A stretch of 41,475 nucleotides of DNA from positions 1 to 41,475 of the forward strand of contig JBMNUT010000017.1 in assembly GCA_050946375.1 (NCBI GenBank), written 5' to 3'. This DNA is from UBA1794 sp050946375 (GTDB lineage: Bacteria > Bacteroidota > Bacteroidia > Bacteroidales > Bacteroidaceae). The stretch's first letter is position 1, and every line of letters starts with the position of its first letter. Shown here piece by piece: positions 32,200-41,399 of the stretch. The position numbers and the translations under genes were made by a program. The notes under the pieces were generated by a model. The model had not been told where the DNA came from. It did no database searches and worked only from the letters and a program-made list of their open reading frames with translations.

Positions 32200-33450
32200 G
32201 TGAATATACGCAGTAAACTTCGGAACAATAAAACGCTGTTTGTGAACTTCTCTTATCTGAGTATTCTGCAAATTTTCATTATTGTTTTCCCATTACTGAC
32301 TTATCCTTACCTGATTAGGGTAATCGGTTTGGAACTATATGGAGTTGTGCTCTACGGTCAAACGCTGATGACATATGTTTCGTTGCTTATCAACTTCGGT
32401 TTCAATATGTCCTCATCCCGTGAAGTGGCGATTCATCGGGAAAATCCAACAGAGTTATCACGTATTGTTTCAACTACTTATTTCTGCAAATTCCTCCTGT
32501 GGCTGCTTTGTGCCGGGTTGTATTTCACGGTAATTTCCATAGTCCCGTTCTTTCAGGAATATTATTGGGTATATGCCTTGTCATACATGCTAACGATCAA
32601 CGAATTACTTCTTCCAATTTGGTTCTTCCAAGGCATCGAGAAGATGAAGTACATCACGCTGGTCAATGTCTCGACTCGCCTGATTTTCGTCGTGGCTATC
32701 TTCGTGGTAGTTCACCATCGGGAAGATTATCTCTACGTGCCTCTGTTGAACGGTATCGGCTCCCTTTTTGGGGGGCTGATGGCCTTGTATATTGTGATAC
32801 GGAAGGAGCGTGTCCCGCTGCGCCTCCCTCGTCTTTCAGACATTAAGGGCGGTTTTTCGGCCAGTTTGCCCCTCTTTGTCTCCACCCTGTCTACGCAACT
32901 TTATGCGAATGTAAACAAATTGGTGGTGGGAACTTTCCTCGGTATGAGCGAAGTGACAATCTATGATCTGGGGGAGAAGATAGTACGGCTGATAAAGATA
33001 CCGGTGCAGATGATTTCCCAAACCACCTTTCCGAAAATATCCCGTGAGCGGAATATTGGTTTCCTCAATCGTTTGATGCGAATTCTCGGTTTGACGGTAA
33101 GTTTCATTTATGTTTTGTTGTTTATCCTTAGCCCTTGGATTGTGAAAGTCTTTACGGGAATGGAACTTCCGATGGCTACGGACGTCATGCGTATTCTGGG
33201 TATTTCGGTAATTTTCTCCTCGCTTAACCTTTTCATGGGCGGTAACCGTCTGGTGCCCTTCGGGCATTCCAAGATATACATGCGGGTGATGGTGCAGAAC
33301 TGCCTTTCCTATTTCGTTTGTTTGGCCCTGCTCTATTTCATTGGAGGGATAGATGTGTACACCATTTCCCTGCTTTCCATTTTTGTGGAAATCGTATGCT
33401 GTGCCCAGTTGCTCTATTGGAATAACCGGTTGGGGATATTGAGGAAATAG
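32200..33450 (+). CDS. wzx: Polysaccharide repeat-unit flippase (Wzx)
   Basis: The 416-residue protein starts at GTG (32200) and has about 12 hydrophobic segments of the MOP/PST type, such as FSYLSILQIFIIVFPLLTYP at the start, YVSLLINFGFNMSSSREVA (a typical family word), WIFAL-like central helices and a repeated GGFSASLPLFVSTLSTQLY at the start of the second half. It moves the lipid-linked repeat unit across the inner membrane. It sits right before wzy. The start at GTG is chosen because no ATG precedes the first helix. Confidence 0.9.
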   Translation: MNIRSKLRNNKTLFVNFSYLSILQIFIIVFPLLTYPYLIRVIGLELYGVVLYGQTLMTYVSLLINFGFNMSSSREVAIHRENPTELSRIVSTTYFCKFLLWLLCAGLYFTVISIVPFFQEYYWVYALSYMLTINELLLPIWFFQGIEKMKYITLVNVSTRLIFVVAIFVVVHHREDYLYVPLLNGIGSLFGGLMALYIVIRKERVPLRLPRLSDIKGGFSASLPLFVSTLSTQLYANVNKLVVGTFLGMSEVTIYDLGEKIVRLIKIPVQMISQTTFPKISRERNIGFLNRLMRILGLTVSFIYVLLFILSPWIVKVFTGMELPMATDVMRILGISVIFSSLNLFMGGNRLVPFGHSKIYMRVMVQNCLSYFVCLALLYFIGGIDVYTISLLSIFVEIVCCAQLLYWNNRLGILRK

Positions 33451-33454
33451 TTTT

Positions 33455-34666
33455 ATGGAAAATATCTTTTCGCGAAAGAACTTGTCGCAATTCAGCATTT
33501 TGATGGCATTTATTGTCATTTTGCGTTCTGCGGAACCTTGGTTCTTGTGGGGAGACACTATGGCATACAATATGGCAATTCTGATGTTCTTAGGCTGCCG
33601 TGTGTTGCTGATGAAGAAAATTTCCTCGCGTGTTGTAGTCTTTTTCTTGTTTCTCTATTTGTTTTATGTTTGGATTGGGGTCTACCAAGCAAGTCGTTTG
33701 CTTGGTTTGTTGACTTCTCTACTCAAGCGTTTTTTGCCTTTGTTGTTCATCTTCATGATGACTCGGGCCGAACATATCCGTCTGAAAACCATAACAATCA
33801 ATGTCTTTTCGCTGATAATTTTAGTTTCGCTTGTCGCCTATATACTGATGTTGTGCGGATTCCATTTGCCGTACGTACAACTTAATCACCCGCTCAATAC
33901 TTGGTATCCTCCGTTTCTTAATTACTATTTCTTTGTAACTGAACTGAATGTAGGGGAATACCTCCGTTTTCGCAGTGTCTTTACAGAGCCGGGGCATTTA
34001 GGCATGTTTTGCGCTTTGTTTTTGTATATAAATGGATATTCCTTGCGTAAGCCCCAAAATGTGATTTTACTGGTAGCCCTCATCCTGAGTCTTTCTTTGG
34101 CCGCTTATGTCTTGCTGGTAGTGGGTTGGTTCATATATAGTGTAATGCTTGGAGTCAGTTGGAGAAAACTGGCCAACATGTTGCTGGTCGGTGCTTTTTT
34201 TGTGGGGGCAGGTTGGCTTTACCTTTCCAGTCGAAGTGGTGAGGTGCTCCAAACATTGATTCTTGACCGCTTGACCTATGACGAGAAAAAGGGGCTAAAG
34301 GGGAACAATCGGAATACCTATGATTTCACTCGCGTTTACAACCTATTAAGCACATCGGAATACCTTGTGGGGAAAGGTTCAGATTACATGAAAGACCGCT
34401 TTGGTAGCACGGCCAACAGTTCTTATCGGAATTTTATCATGACGAATGGGTTAATTGGGCTGATCCTTATGCACGCTTTGTTTTTATCTGTAGTTTATGT
34501 TTTTCCTTCCCGCTTGGCTTTTGGGCTGTTCCTTCTTTATGCAGTGTCTTTTGTCCAGCGCCCATATTGGTTATGGGAAGTAGAATCTTATATGTATTTG
34601 TGTGCGGTTGTCCTGTTTTATTATGAAACGATTGCGGTGAGGCGTGGCAGCTTAAGTAGAACTTAG
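33455..34666 (+). CDS. wzy: Capsule/O-antigen polymerase-like membrane protein (Wzy)
   Basis: This is a 403-residue multi-spanning protein with about 10-11 hydrophobic segments and a large periplasmic part around SRSGEVLQTLILDRLTYDEKK. FRSVFTEPGHLGMFCALFLY contains the Wzy/Wzx-region word FxEP(GH) seen in many O-antigen polymerases. The role is polymerisation of repeat units; it is assigned by topology and place after wzx (4-bp gap), since Wzy sequences are poorly conserved. Confidence 0.8.
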   Translation: MENIFSRKNLSQFSILMAFIVILRSAEPWFLWGDTMAYNMAILMFLGCRVLLMKKISSRVVVFFLFLYLFYVWIGVYQASRLLGLLTSLLKRFLPLLFIFMMTRAEHIRLKTITINVFSLIILVSLVAYILMLCGFHLPYVQLNHPLNTWYPPFLNYYFFVTELNVGEYLRFRSVFTEPGHLGMFCALFLYINGYSLRKPQNVILLVALILSLSLAAYVLLVVGWFIYSVMLGVSWRKLANMLLVGAFFVGAGWLYLSSRSGEVLQTLILDRLTYDEKKGLKGNNRNTYDFTRVYNLLSTSEYLVGKGSDYMKDRFGSTANSSYRNFIMTNGLIGLILMHALFLSVVYVFPSRLAFGLFLLYAVSFVQRPYWLWEVESYMYLCAVVLFYYETIAVRRGSLSRT

Positions 34667-34696
34667 TATTATTTATCTTGGGAGTAATAGCGGATT

Positions 34697-35869
34697 ATGC
34701 GTGTTCTATATATCAAGAGTTCAACGACTGTATTTGGTGGGGGTAGTAAGTCTTTTGTTATTATGTTAAAAGGGTTGATGCAGAGAGGTATAGAACCTTT
34801 GGTGGTTTTCCCTGCGCGGGATGGACTAAATACAGTATTGCAGAAGCAGGGTATTTCGACTATAGTACTTTCTTATCGTATGGATGTATGGCCTCCTTTT
34901 AGAACAATAAAAGATTGTTTCCTATTTCTTCCTCGTTTATGCGTACGGCGGTTTCTCAACATGAGAGCCTATAGCCGATTACTTTCAGTGGCAAGGCAGT
35001 TTAAGCCGGAACTGATTCATACAAACGTCAGTGTGATAAATATTGGCTATAAGGTTGCAATGAAATTGCGAATTCCTCATGTGTGGCATATCCGGGAATA
35101 TGGGGATTTGGATTTTAAACTGTACCATTATCCTTCTCGCCGGTACTTCCTACGTAGCTTGAAAGCAGATGGTTCTTATTCTATTTCTATTACGAAAGAT
35201 ATTTTCCGTTATAATGGGTTACAGGAAGAGGGCAAACATTTCCACCAAGTGATATATAATGGCATCTTGTCAGACACAGAAGTTTGTCTTGACAAGACTA
35301 AAGAACCTTATTTTTTATTTGCGGGACGTTTGGAGGCGAACAAGGGTATTGCTGAGTTACTAAAAGCTTTTGCAGAATTCAAACAGTTGCGTCCTGCTTC
35401 GGTAAAAAGATTGTGGATTGCCGGAGACACGGAGAATAAGTCTTATGATAGCTATTTGAAGTTTGAGGTAGTACGGTTGCAGATAGCATCTGAGGTAGAG
35501 TTTTTGGGAATGCGGGAAGATGTCTTGGATTTGATGGCCAAGGCTTATCTGATGATTGTTCCTTCTGTATCTGAAGGCTTTGGTCGTATTACTTCCGAAG
35601 CAATGTTTAGAGGTGCCTTGGTTTTAGGGCGTGATACGGCGGGTACCAAAGAACAATTTGACAATGGGCGTGAACTGACAGGACAAGAGATAGGTCTGCG
35701 TTTTACAAATCATGAGGAATTAGTACAACGTATGTGTGAAGTAGAAGACCGAGGCATTGAATCCTATTTTTCTATGATAGAACGTTCGCAGACGGTGGTA
35801 CGAGAGTTGTATTCTGTGGAACGGCATTCGAGGCAAATTTATGATTTTTATACCGATATTTTGCGCTGA
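34697..35869 (+). CDS. Glycosyltransferase family 4 protein
   Basis: The 390-residue GT-B enzyme has an N-terminal acceptor domain (MRVLYIKSSTTVFGGGSKSF, with the G-rich loop near 16-20; HTNVSVINIGYKVAMKLRIP near 115) and a C-terminal donor domain (FLFAGRLEANKGIAELLKAF near 209, then PSVSEGFGRITSEAMFRGAL with the EGFG..E motif). It adds one sugar to the growing repeat unit; donor and acceptor are unknown. Its stop TGA overlaps the next gene's ATG (TGATG). Confidence 0.9.
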   Translation: MRVLYIKSSTTVFGGGSKSFVIMLKGLMQRGIEPLVVFPARDGLNTVLQKQGISTIVLSYRMDVWPPFRTIKDCFLFLPRLCVRRFLNMRAYSRLLSVARQFKPELIHTNVSVINIGYKVAMKLRIPHVWHIREYGDLDFKLYHYPSRRYFLRSLKADGSYSISITKDIFRYNGLQEEGKHFHQVIYNGILSDTEVCLDKTKEPYFLFAGRLEANKGIAELLKAFAEFKQLRPASVKRLWIAGDTENKSYDSYLKFEVVRLQIASEVEFLGMREDVLDLMAKAYLMIVPSVSEGFGRITSEAMFRGALVLGRDTAGTKEQFDNGRELTGQEIGLRFTNHEELVQRMCEVEDRGIESYFSMIERSQTVVRELYSVERHSRQIYDFYTDILR

Positions 35870-36492
35870 TGAAAAAGTTGTTATTGTTCTTGGGAAATTT
35901 GTGGTCATGGCTTTATCCTTTATGGATGGCGGAAAAGATGAATGCTGTCAGATGTTATTTGTACACAGGATATTATAAGTATTCCTTTAAGTCTTTTGGT
36001 CGCGGATCTACCGTCAAGCCCTCGTTTCGGGTAGTGCGTGGATTGAAATACATAACGGTTGGTGATAAGACATCCATTGGTACGCAAGTGGAGTTAACAG
36101 CTTGGGATAAGTATAAAGGGCAATGCTTTTGTCCGGAAATCGTGATAGGTAGTGGAGTGTCGATCCGAGATTATTCTCAAGTGACGGCGATCCGAAGCAT
36201 CCGCATAGGCAATGGGGTACGAACAGGCCCCAACGTCCTGATTACGGACAATGCACATGGGGCTTCGGTGGCAGAGCTGCTGGAAACCGCTCCCAATTTG
36301 CGGCCTTTGAGTTCCAAGGGGCCGGTCGTAATCGAGGATAACGTGTGGATTGGCACCAAGTCGTCCATCATGCCGGGTGTGCGCATCGGCCGTGGGTCGA
36401 TTATCGCGGCCAACAGCGTCGTGACCCACGACATTCCTCCTTATTGCGTGGCCGCCGGTGCGCCGGCAAGAGTGGTGAAAAAGATGAATTGA
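35869..36492 (+). CDS. Hexapeptide-repeat (left-handed beta helix) acyltransferase
   Basis: The 207-residue protein has an amphipathic N-terminus, then hexapeptide repeats (ITVGDKTSIGTQVEL, IVIGSGVSIRDYSQV, IRIGNGVRTGPNVLI) and the active-site ITDNAHG with H130. VWIGTKSSIMPGVRIGRGSI and IAANSVVTHDIPPYCVAAGA with the ending PARVVKKMN are typical of acetyltransferases. It probably acetylates a sugar of the repeat unit. The 3' part from about 36190 is clearly more GC-rich than the 5' part, which suggests a mosaic gene. Confidence 0.9.
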   Translation: MKKLLLFLGNLWSWLYPLWMAEKMNAVRCYLYTGYYKYSFKSFGRGSTVKPSFRVVRGLKYITVGDKTSIGTQVELTAWDKYKGQCFCPEIVIGSGVSIRDYSQVTAIRSIRIGNGVRTGPNVLITDNAHGASVAELLETAPNLRPLSSKGPVVIEDNVWIGTKSSIMPGVRIGRGSIIAANSVVTHDIPPYCVAAGAPARVVKKMN

Positions 36493-36500
36493 AGTAGTGG

Positions 36501-37619
36501 ATGATGAATAAAAACAACCATAAGTCTCATAAACTGATGGCAAAAATCAGATCAATAGCTTTTTATTTACCCCAATTTCACCCCATTCCGGAAAATGATG
36601 AATGGTGGGGAAAAGGTTTCACAGAGTGGACGAATGTAGCCAAAGCCCGTCCTTTGTTCAGAGGACATGAACAGCCACATATTCCCGCCGATTTGGGTTT
36701 CTATGATTTGCGCTTGCCAGAATCGAGAGAGGCGCAGGCAGATTTAGCCCGTAAGTACGGGATAGAAGGATTTTGCTATTGGCATTATTGGTTTGGCAAT
36801 GGACGGAGGCTTCTTGAACGGCCTTTCCATGAAGTCCTTGAGTCAGGGAAGCCCGATTTCCCCTTTTGCTTAGCTTGGGCAAATCACTCTTGGATGAAAA
36901 AATTGTGGGATCCTAAAGCTACGTTTAAGGATAAACTGTTGATGGAACAGACTTATCCGGGAGATGAAGATATTGAAGCCCATTTTTACACAGTATTGCC
37001 TGCTTTTAAAGACAAGAGGTACATAACAGTAAACGGGTGTCCCTTGTTCATGGTTTATGCCCCGCTGGATTATAAGGAAGTAACCCATTTTATTGCGGTG
37101 TGGCGTTCTTTGGCTGTTCAAAACGGGCTGAAAGGGATTTATTTTGTGGGCCAGGGGAGTATGGCTCAGCGAGAGCGTATCCTCAGTCTGGGATTCGATG
37201 CATTCAATGATGCTACGGTCTTTGGTGTGAAGAGTGCGCAAAATTCTTTTGTATTATTTGTACGGAAGGTCATTGCCCGTTTACTGCGTTATCCGATAAC
37301 TTACCGCTACGAAGAGGCCATGAAATATTGGGTTCACCAAGAAGCAGCATGCTCAGACACAATCCCGACTATAATTCCCAACTGGGATCATAGTCCAAGA
37401 TCGGGAGTTAAAGGCATTATTTTAACTCATGCTACGCCAGAGCTCTTTAAAAAGCATGTGGAAGAGATTGTAGAGTTGGTGAAAGGGAAGCCGCAGGAAG
37501 AGCGGATTGTCTTTATCAAATCGTGGAATGAATGGGGAGAGGGTAATTATTTGGAGCCCGACTTGCAATATGGTTGCAAGAAATTGGAAGTTTTCCAGGA
37601 AGTAGTTTTTCGTGAGTAA
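36501..37619 (+). CDS. WbsX-like (GH99-like domain) protein
   Basis: The 372-residue protein begins with RSIAFYLPQFHPIPENDEWW after a short tail, followed by GKGFTEWTNVAKARPLFRGH and GIEGFCYWHYWFGNG, the WbsX signature. FCLAWANHSWMKKLWD near 130 and IVFIKSWNEWGEGNYLEPD near the end complete the conserved set, with the E in EWGEG. The family has a GH99-like barrel and occurs in polysaccharide loci, where it is taken as a glycosyltransferase or processing hydrolase; activity is not firmly known. The frame also offers an ATG at 36537 (MAKIRS), which may be the true start. Confidence 0.9.
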   Translation: MMNKNNHKSHKLMAKIRSIAFYLPQFHPIPENDEWWGKGFTEWTNVAKARPLFRGHEQPHIPADLGFYDLRLPESREAQADLARKYGIEGFCYWHYWFGNGRRLLERPFHEVLESGKPDFPFCLAWANHSWMKKLWDPKATFKDKLLMEQTYPGDEDIEAHFYTVLPAFKDKRYITVNGCPLFMVYAPLDYKEVTHFIAVWRSLAVQNGLKGIYFVGQGSMAQRERILSLGFDAFNDATVFGVKSAQNSFVLFVRKVIARLLRYPITYRYEEAMKYWVHQEAACSDTIPTIIPNWDHSPRSGVKGIILTHATPELFKKHVEEIVELVKGKPQEERIVFIKSWNEWGEGNYLEPDLQYGCKKLEVFQEVVFRE

Positions 37620-37643
37620 GTCTTTTCGCTTTCATATTGTGTC

Positions 37644-38714
37644 ATGAAGATATTGCATGTGATCCCCCAAGTACGTATTGGAAATGGGGCTGCAAAGTTG
37701 TTGTTTGATCTTCTTCCTTACCAAAAGAAGGAGTTTGAACGTGTGGATGTCCTTACGTGGCAGGTGTTGTCTCCTTCGTTCGCGGAGGATATCCGTGCGC
37801 TTGGGTGCGGTCTGGAAGTATTGGGGGTGGGGTATTACAATCCATTGGTCTTGTTTCGGTTGGCACGAAAGATGAAACAGTATGATGTTGTCCATGTGCA
37901 TTTGTTTCCTGCGTTGTATTGGGTTGCTTTGGCTAAGGTGTTTTGTCATAGGCGGTTGAAACTTGTGTTGACGGAGCACAGTACTAAAAATAATCGGCAA
38001 GGAAAACCTTTGTTGAGATACGTAGAGAAATTTATGTATCGGCAGTATGACCGGGTGATTGCCATATCGGGAGCCGTGAAAGAAGAATTGAGTAGATTGA
38101 TACCCCCTTCACGTGTTGAAGTCATTTATAACGGTATTAACCTCCAACAGATAGCAGAAGCACCTCCCTTGGAGCGAAAAGATTTGGGGATACCGCAGGA
38201 TTCTTTTGTGTTGGTGCAGGTTGCCCGGTTTTACCCGCAAAAGGATCAGAAAACGGTGTTATGTGCTTTGTCGGATTTGCCTTCTATGTTTTATGCTGTT
38301 TTTGTAGGCGATGGACCTCTCTTGCAAGAGCATGAGGAGTATGCCGCTGCCTTAGCGGTACAAGAACGTGTTCGTTTCTTGGGTGTGCGTAACGATGTTT
38401 CATCCGTGTTGAAAGTAGCTGATGTGTTCGTTATGTCATCCCATTTTGAGGGGTTTGGCTTGGCGGCCGTGGAGGGTATGGCTGCCGGATTGCCAGTTGT
38501 TGCTTCAGATGTGGAAGGACTACGGGAAGTGGTAGCAGGGGCGGGGGTGTTGTTTGTACCTCACGATGAAAAGATGTTGGCTTCGCAATTGACTCGTTTG
38601 GCATATAAACCAGAGTATTACCGCCAAGTGGCGGATGCATGCAAGAGAAGAAGTAGTCTTTTCGATATAAGAAAGATGGCAAAGGAATATTCGGCTGTGT
38701 ACGAAAAACTTTAG
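37644..38714 (+). CDS. Glycosyltransferase family 4 protein
   Basis: The 356-residue GT-B enzyme begins MKILHVIPQVRIGNGAAKLL. DVVHVHLFPALYWVALAKVF lies near residue 78, and the donor half has VARFYPQKDQKTVLCAL (about 193) and SHFEGFGLAAVEGMAAGLPV with the EGFG..E nucleotide-sugar motif (about 270). It follows the WbsX-like gene after 24 bp and extends the repeat unit; the sugar is unknown. Confidence 0.9.
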   Translation: MKILHVIPQVRIGNGAAKLLFDLLPYQKKEFERVDVLTWQVLSPSFAEDIRALGCGLEVLGVGYYNPLVLFRLARKMKQYDVVHVHLFPALYWVALAKVFCHRRLKLVLTEHSTKNNRQGKPLLRYVEKFMYRQYDRVIAISGAVKEELSRLIPPSRVEVIYNGINLQQIAEAPPLERKDLGIPQDSFVLVQVARFYPQKDQKTVLCALSDLPSMFYAVFVGDGPLLQEHEEYAAALAVQERVRFLGVRNDVSSVLKVADVFVMSSHFEGFGLAAVEGMAAGLPVVASDVEGLREVVAGAGVLFVPHDEKMLASQLTRLAYKPEYYRQVADACKRRSSLFDIRKMAKEYSAVYEKL

Positions 38715-38928
38715 CGGATGAACTTGTTTTTGAAGGGGCTTTAAAATAATCTTAGTGTTGATTGTTGATTTCCCGAGGAGTCATGCGATTTCTATAATTA
38801 GAATTCCCAATTTTCTGTAAAAATAGAGATTATCGTTTTCCCTCCTTATGGCAAATCTGTATCCGTCAAGGGGTAGGGAAGCGGATAGATTGTTGTCGTT
38901 TCAATAATACTAAACTTTAGATACTTTT
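38715..38928 (+). other. Gap before ugd
   Basis: These 214 bases hold no gene. They are AT-rich, with no convincing -7 box close to ugd, and mark the change from low-GC genes to the GC-rich ugd. Confidence 0.4.
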
Positions 38929-40254
38929 ATGAATATAGCTATTGTAGGCACAGGCTACGTCGGGCTTGTGTCGGGCACTTGTTTTGCCGAGATGGGCGTG
39001 CGTGTGACGTGCGTGGACGTGGATGAGGCCAAGATCGAGCGGCTGCGCCACGGGGAAATACCCATTTACGAACCGGGGTTGGAGGAAATGGTCCTGAGGA
39101 ACTGTAAGGAAGGACGCCTTTCTTTTACGACCGACTTGCGGGAATGCTTGGACGAGGTAGAGGTTGTGTTCAGCGCCGTGGGCACGCCGCCCGACGAGGA
39201 CGGCAGCGCCGACCTGAAGTATGTGCTCCAAGTGGCACGCACCTTCGGGCAGCACATTAAGAAGTACACCGTGTTGGTCACGAAGAGCACCGTCCCCGTG
39301 GGCACGGCGCAGAAAGTGAAGCAGGTCATCTGCGAAGAGTTGGCAAAGCGTGGCGAGGACGTGCCCTTCGACGTGGCTTCCAATCCTGAGTTCCTCAAGG
39401 AGGGTGCAGCCATCAAGGACTTCATGTCGCCCGACCGCGTGGTGGTTGGGGTAGAGTCGGAGCGGGCCAAGGATTTGATGAGTAAACTTTACCGGCCTTT
39501 CCTGCTGAATAATTTCCGGGTTCTTTTCACCGATATTCCCAGCGCCGAGATGATTAAATATGCGGCCAATTCGATGTTGGCCACGCGCATCTCGTTTATG
39601 AACGATATTGCCAACCTTTGTGAACGGGTTGGCGCGGATGTGAATATGGTGCGTAAAGGCATCGGTTCGGATAGCCGCATCGGGAGTAAGTTTCTCTATC
39701 CGGGCTGTGGCTATGGTGGCTCGTGTTTTCCGAAGGATGTGAAGGCGTTGATTAAGACGGCTGAGAAGAATGGCTACGAAATGCGCGTCTTGAAGTCGGT
39801 GGAAGAGGTGAACGAGGCACAGAAGTCTGTCTTGTTTCGCAAGCTCTGTAAGTTCTATCCGGATCTGAAGGGGCGTATGGTGGCTCTTTGGGGGCTTTCG
39901 TTCAAGCCGGAGACGGACGATATGCGCGAAGCTACTTCGTTGGTTCTGATTCGGTTGCTCGCGGAGGCCGGCGCACGGGTGAAAGTCTATGACCCGGTGG
40001 CTATGGACGAATGTCGCCGTAGGGTAGGCGAGCAGGTGGAGTATGCCCGGGATATGTATGAAGCGGCGGTGGATGCCGATGCGTTGTTGCTGCTGACCGA
40101 GTGGAAGCAGTTCCGGTTGCCGGCCTGGGCCGTGCTGAAAAAGGTGATGAAGCGTCCCTTGGTTCTGGACGGGCGGAATATCTATGATGCAACGGAGCTG
40201 GAGTCTCTTGGCTTTACTTACGAGTGTATTGGCCGAGGGGGTGCAGAGGCGTAA
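38929..40254 (+). CDS. ugd: UDP-glucose 6-dehydrogenase
   Basis: The 441-residue enzyme oxidises UDP-glucose (or a related UDP-sugar) to the uronic acid with two NAD+. The Rossmann motif GTGYVG is at residues 7-12 and DVDEAKIE follows the second strand. EIPIYEPGLEE is near 44, SKSTVPVGT-like KSTVPVGTA near 122 and ASNPEFLKEGAA near 145. The catalytic cysteine is C266 in GCGYGGSCFPKDVKAL; the C-terminal domain has GLSFKPETDDMREA. It indicates a uronic acid in the repeat unit. The gene is distinctly more GC-rich than wzx to the second GT4 and is probably an old resident of the locus. Confidence 0.96.
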   Translation: MNIAIVGTGYVGLVSGTCFAEMGVRVTCVDVDEAKIERLRHGEIPIYEPGLEEMVLRNCKEGRLSFTTDLRECLDEVEVVFSAVGTPPDEDGSADLKYVLQVARTFGQHIKKYTVLVTKSTVPVGTAQKVKQVICEELAKRGEDVPFDVASNPEFLKEGAAIKDFMSPDRVVVGVESERAKDLMSKLYRPFLLNNFRVLFTDIPSAEMIKYAANSMLATRISFMNDIANLCERVGADVNMVRKGIGSDSRIGSKFLYPGCGYGGSCFPKDVKALIKTAEKNGYEMRVLKSVEEVNEAQKSVLFRKLCKFYPDLKGRMVALWGLSFKPETDDMREATSLVLIRLLAEAGARVKVYDPVAMDECRRRVGEQVEYARDMYEAAVDADALLLLTEWKQFRLPAWAVLKKVMKRPLVLDGRNIYDATELESLGFTYECIGRGGAEA

Positions 40255-40286
40255 TTGTGTACCCTTGGGCCGGAGCCGGAAAAGCA

Positions 40287-40340
40287 GGGATGCTTTTTCC
40301 GGAAAGCACTGCAGCTTTTTGTGAAAAGTACTGCAGGAAG
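40287..40340. repeat. Dispersed 22-bp-period repeat, copy E (ugd-GT2 gap)
   Basis: Units start at 40287 (GGGATGCTTTTTCCGGAAA), 40309 (CTGCAGCTTTTTGTGAAAA) and 40331 (CTGCAGG), exactly 22 bp apart. Confidence 0.65.
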
Positions 40341-40403
40341 TGGTGTAATTCCACGGTAGTTCTTTTTAAAATCGGATTTATCTGAAAATCATATTATAGT
40401 CAC

Positions 40404-41183
40404 ATGGCGGAGGATTATGGATTGGTTTCCATCATCACCCCGTCGTATAATTCTGCCGAGTTTATCGCCGATACGATAAACTCTATTTTGTCGCAGACTT
40501 ATTCGAACTGGGAATTGTTGGTGACGGACGATTGCTCTACGGATAATTCCCGTGCTATCGTCCAGAGTTATGCGGCGCGTGATGCGCGTGTTCGGCTGTT
40601 TTGTCTGGAGAAGAATTCCGGTGCTGCAGCTGCCCGGAACCGTTCTATCGAGGAGGCACGCGGGCGTTTTATTGCTTTTTGCGATAGCGACGACCGTTGG
40701 TATCCGGAGAAATTGGAGCGGCAGCTGCGCTTCATGCGGGAACGGAATTGTGCTTTGTCTTATACTTCTTATATGGTGTGCGACGAGCAGAATCGGAATA
40801 CCGGCATTGTAGTGTGTACGCATCGCGTCAGTTTTGCTTCTCTGAAGCGCGACGACGGGATAGGCTGTCTCACGGCTATCTACGATACGGAGAAGGTAGG
40901 GCGGGTCTTTGCCCCCGATTTGCGTAAACGGCAGGACTGGGGGCTTTGGCTTCGTGTGGTGGCCCGTTGCCGGATTGCTTATGGCATGAAGGAGCCGTTG
41001 GCATATTATCGTATCCGTAGCGGTTCGATATCGCGCAACAAGATGTCGTTGGTGCGTTTCAATATTTCGGTTTATGAGAAAGTGTTGGGATATTCGCGCA
41101 TCCGCGCATCCCTGATGTTCTTGTTTGTCTTCCTCCCCTCTTATTTTATGAAGAAGTTGCGGTTGCGCATAATCAATGCCTGA
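40404..41183 (+). CDS. Glycosyltransferase family 2 protein
   Basis: The 259-residue GT-A enzyme has LVSIITPSYNSAEFIADTIN at the start, WELLVTDDCSTDNS (about 33-46) and the metal-binding AFCDSDDRWYPEKLERQL (about 90-107). The base-like QDWGLWLRV (about 176) is typical of GT2 proteins. The C-terminus has a hydrophobic stretch (RASLMFLFVFLPSYFM) that may bind the membrane. It is the last gene before the terminator. The sugar is unknown. Confidence 0.92.
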   Translation: MAEDYGLVSIITPSYNSAEFIADTINSILSQTYSNWELLVTDDCSTDNSRAIVQSYAARDARVRLFCLEKNSGAAAARNRSIEEARGRFIAFCDSDDRWYPEKLERQLRFMRERNCALSYTSYMVCDEQNRNTGIVVCTHRVSFASLKRDDGIGCLTAIYDTEKVGRVFAPDLRKRQDWGLWLRVVARCRIAYGMKEPLAYYRIRSGSISRNKMSLVRFNISVYEKVLGYSRIRASLMFLFVFLPSYFMKKLRLRIINA

Positions 41184-41230
41184 AGTCCTGTTTCGGAAGC
41201 GTTCGGATTTTAGGTCGGAAAAATAGGGTG

Positions 41231-41268
41231 AATCGCCGGTGCAGAAAGTTGCTTCTGCACCGGCGATT
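41231..41268 (+). terminator. Terminator of the capsule locus
   Basis: A perfect 16-bp stem, AATCGCCGGTGCAGAA (41231-41246) with its complement at 41253-41268, around the 6-nt loop AGTTGC. It lies 47 bp after the GT2 stop and ends the plus-strand block. Confidence 0.85.
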
Positions 41269-41399
41269 TGTCGTTATAATACGCATCTCTCGCCGCTTTT
41301 TGTGATGAAAATGTAGTGTTTTTCTCTATATATAAATAGGTGTTTTCCTCATTTCTTAGATTTTTTCGCTGTTTTGGGTGATTTTTTTGCGGGGTGTTC

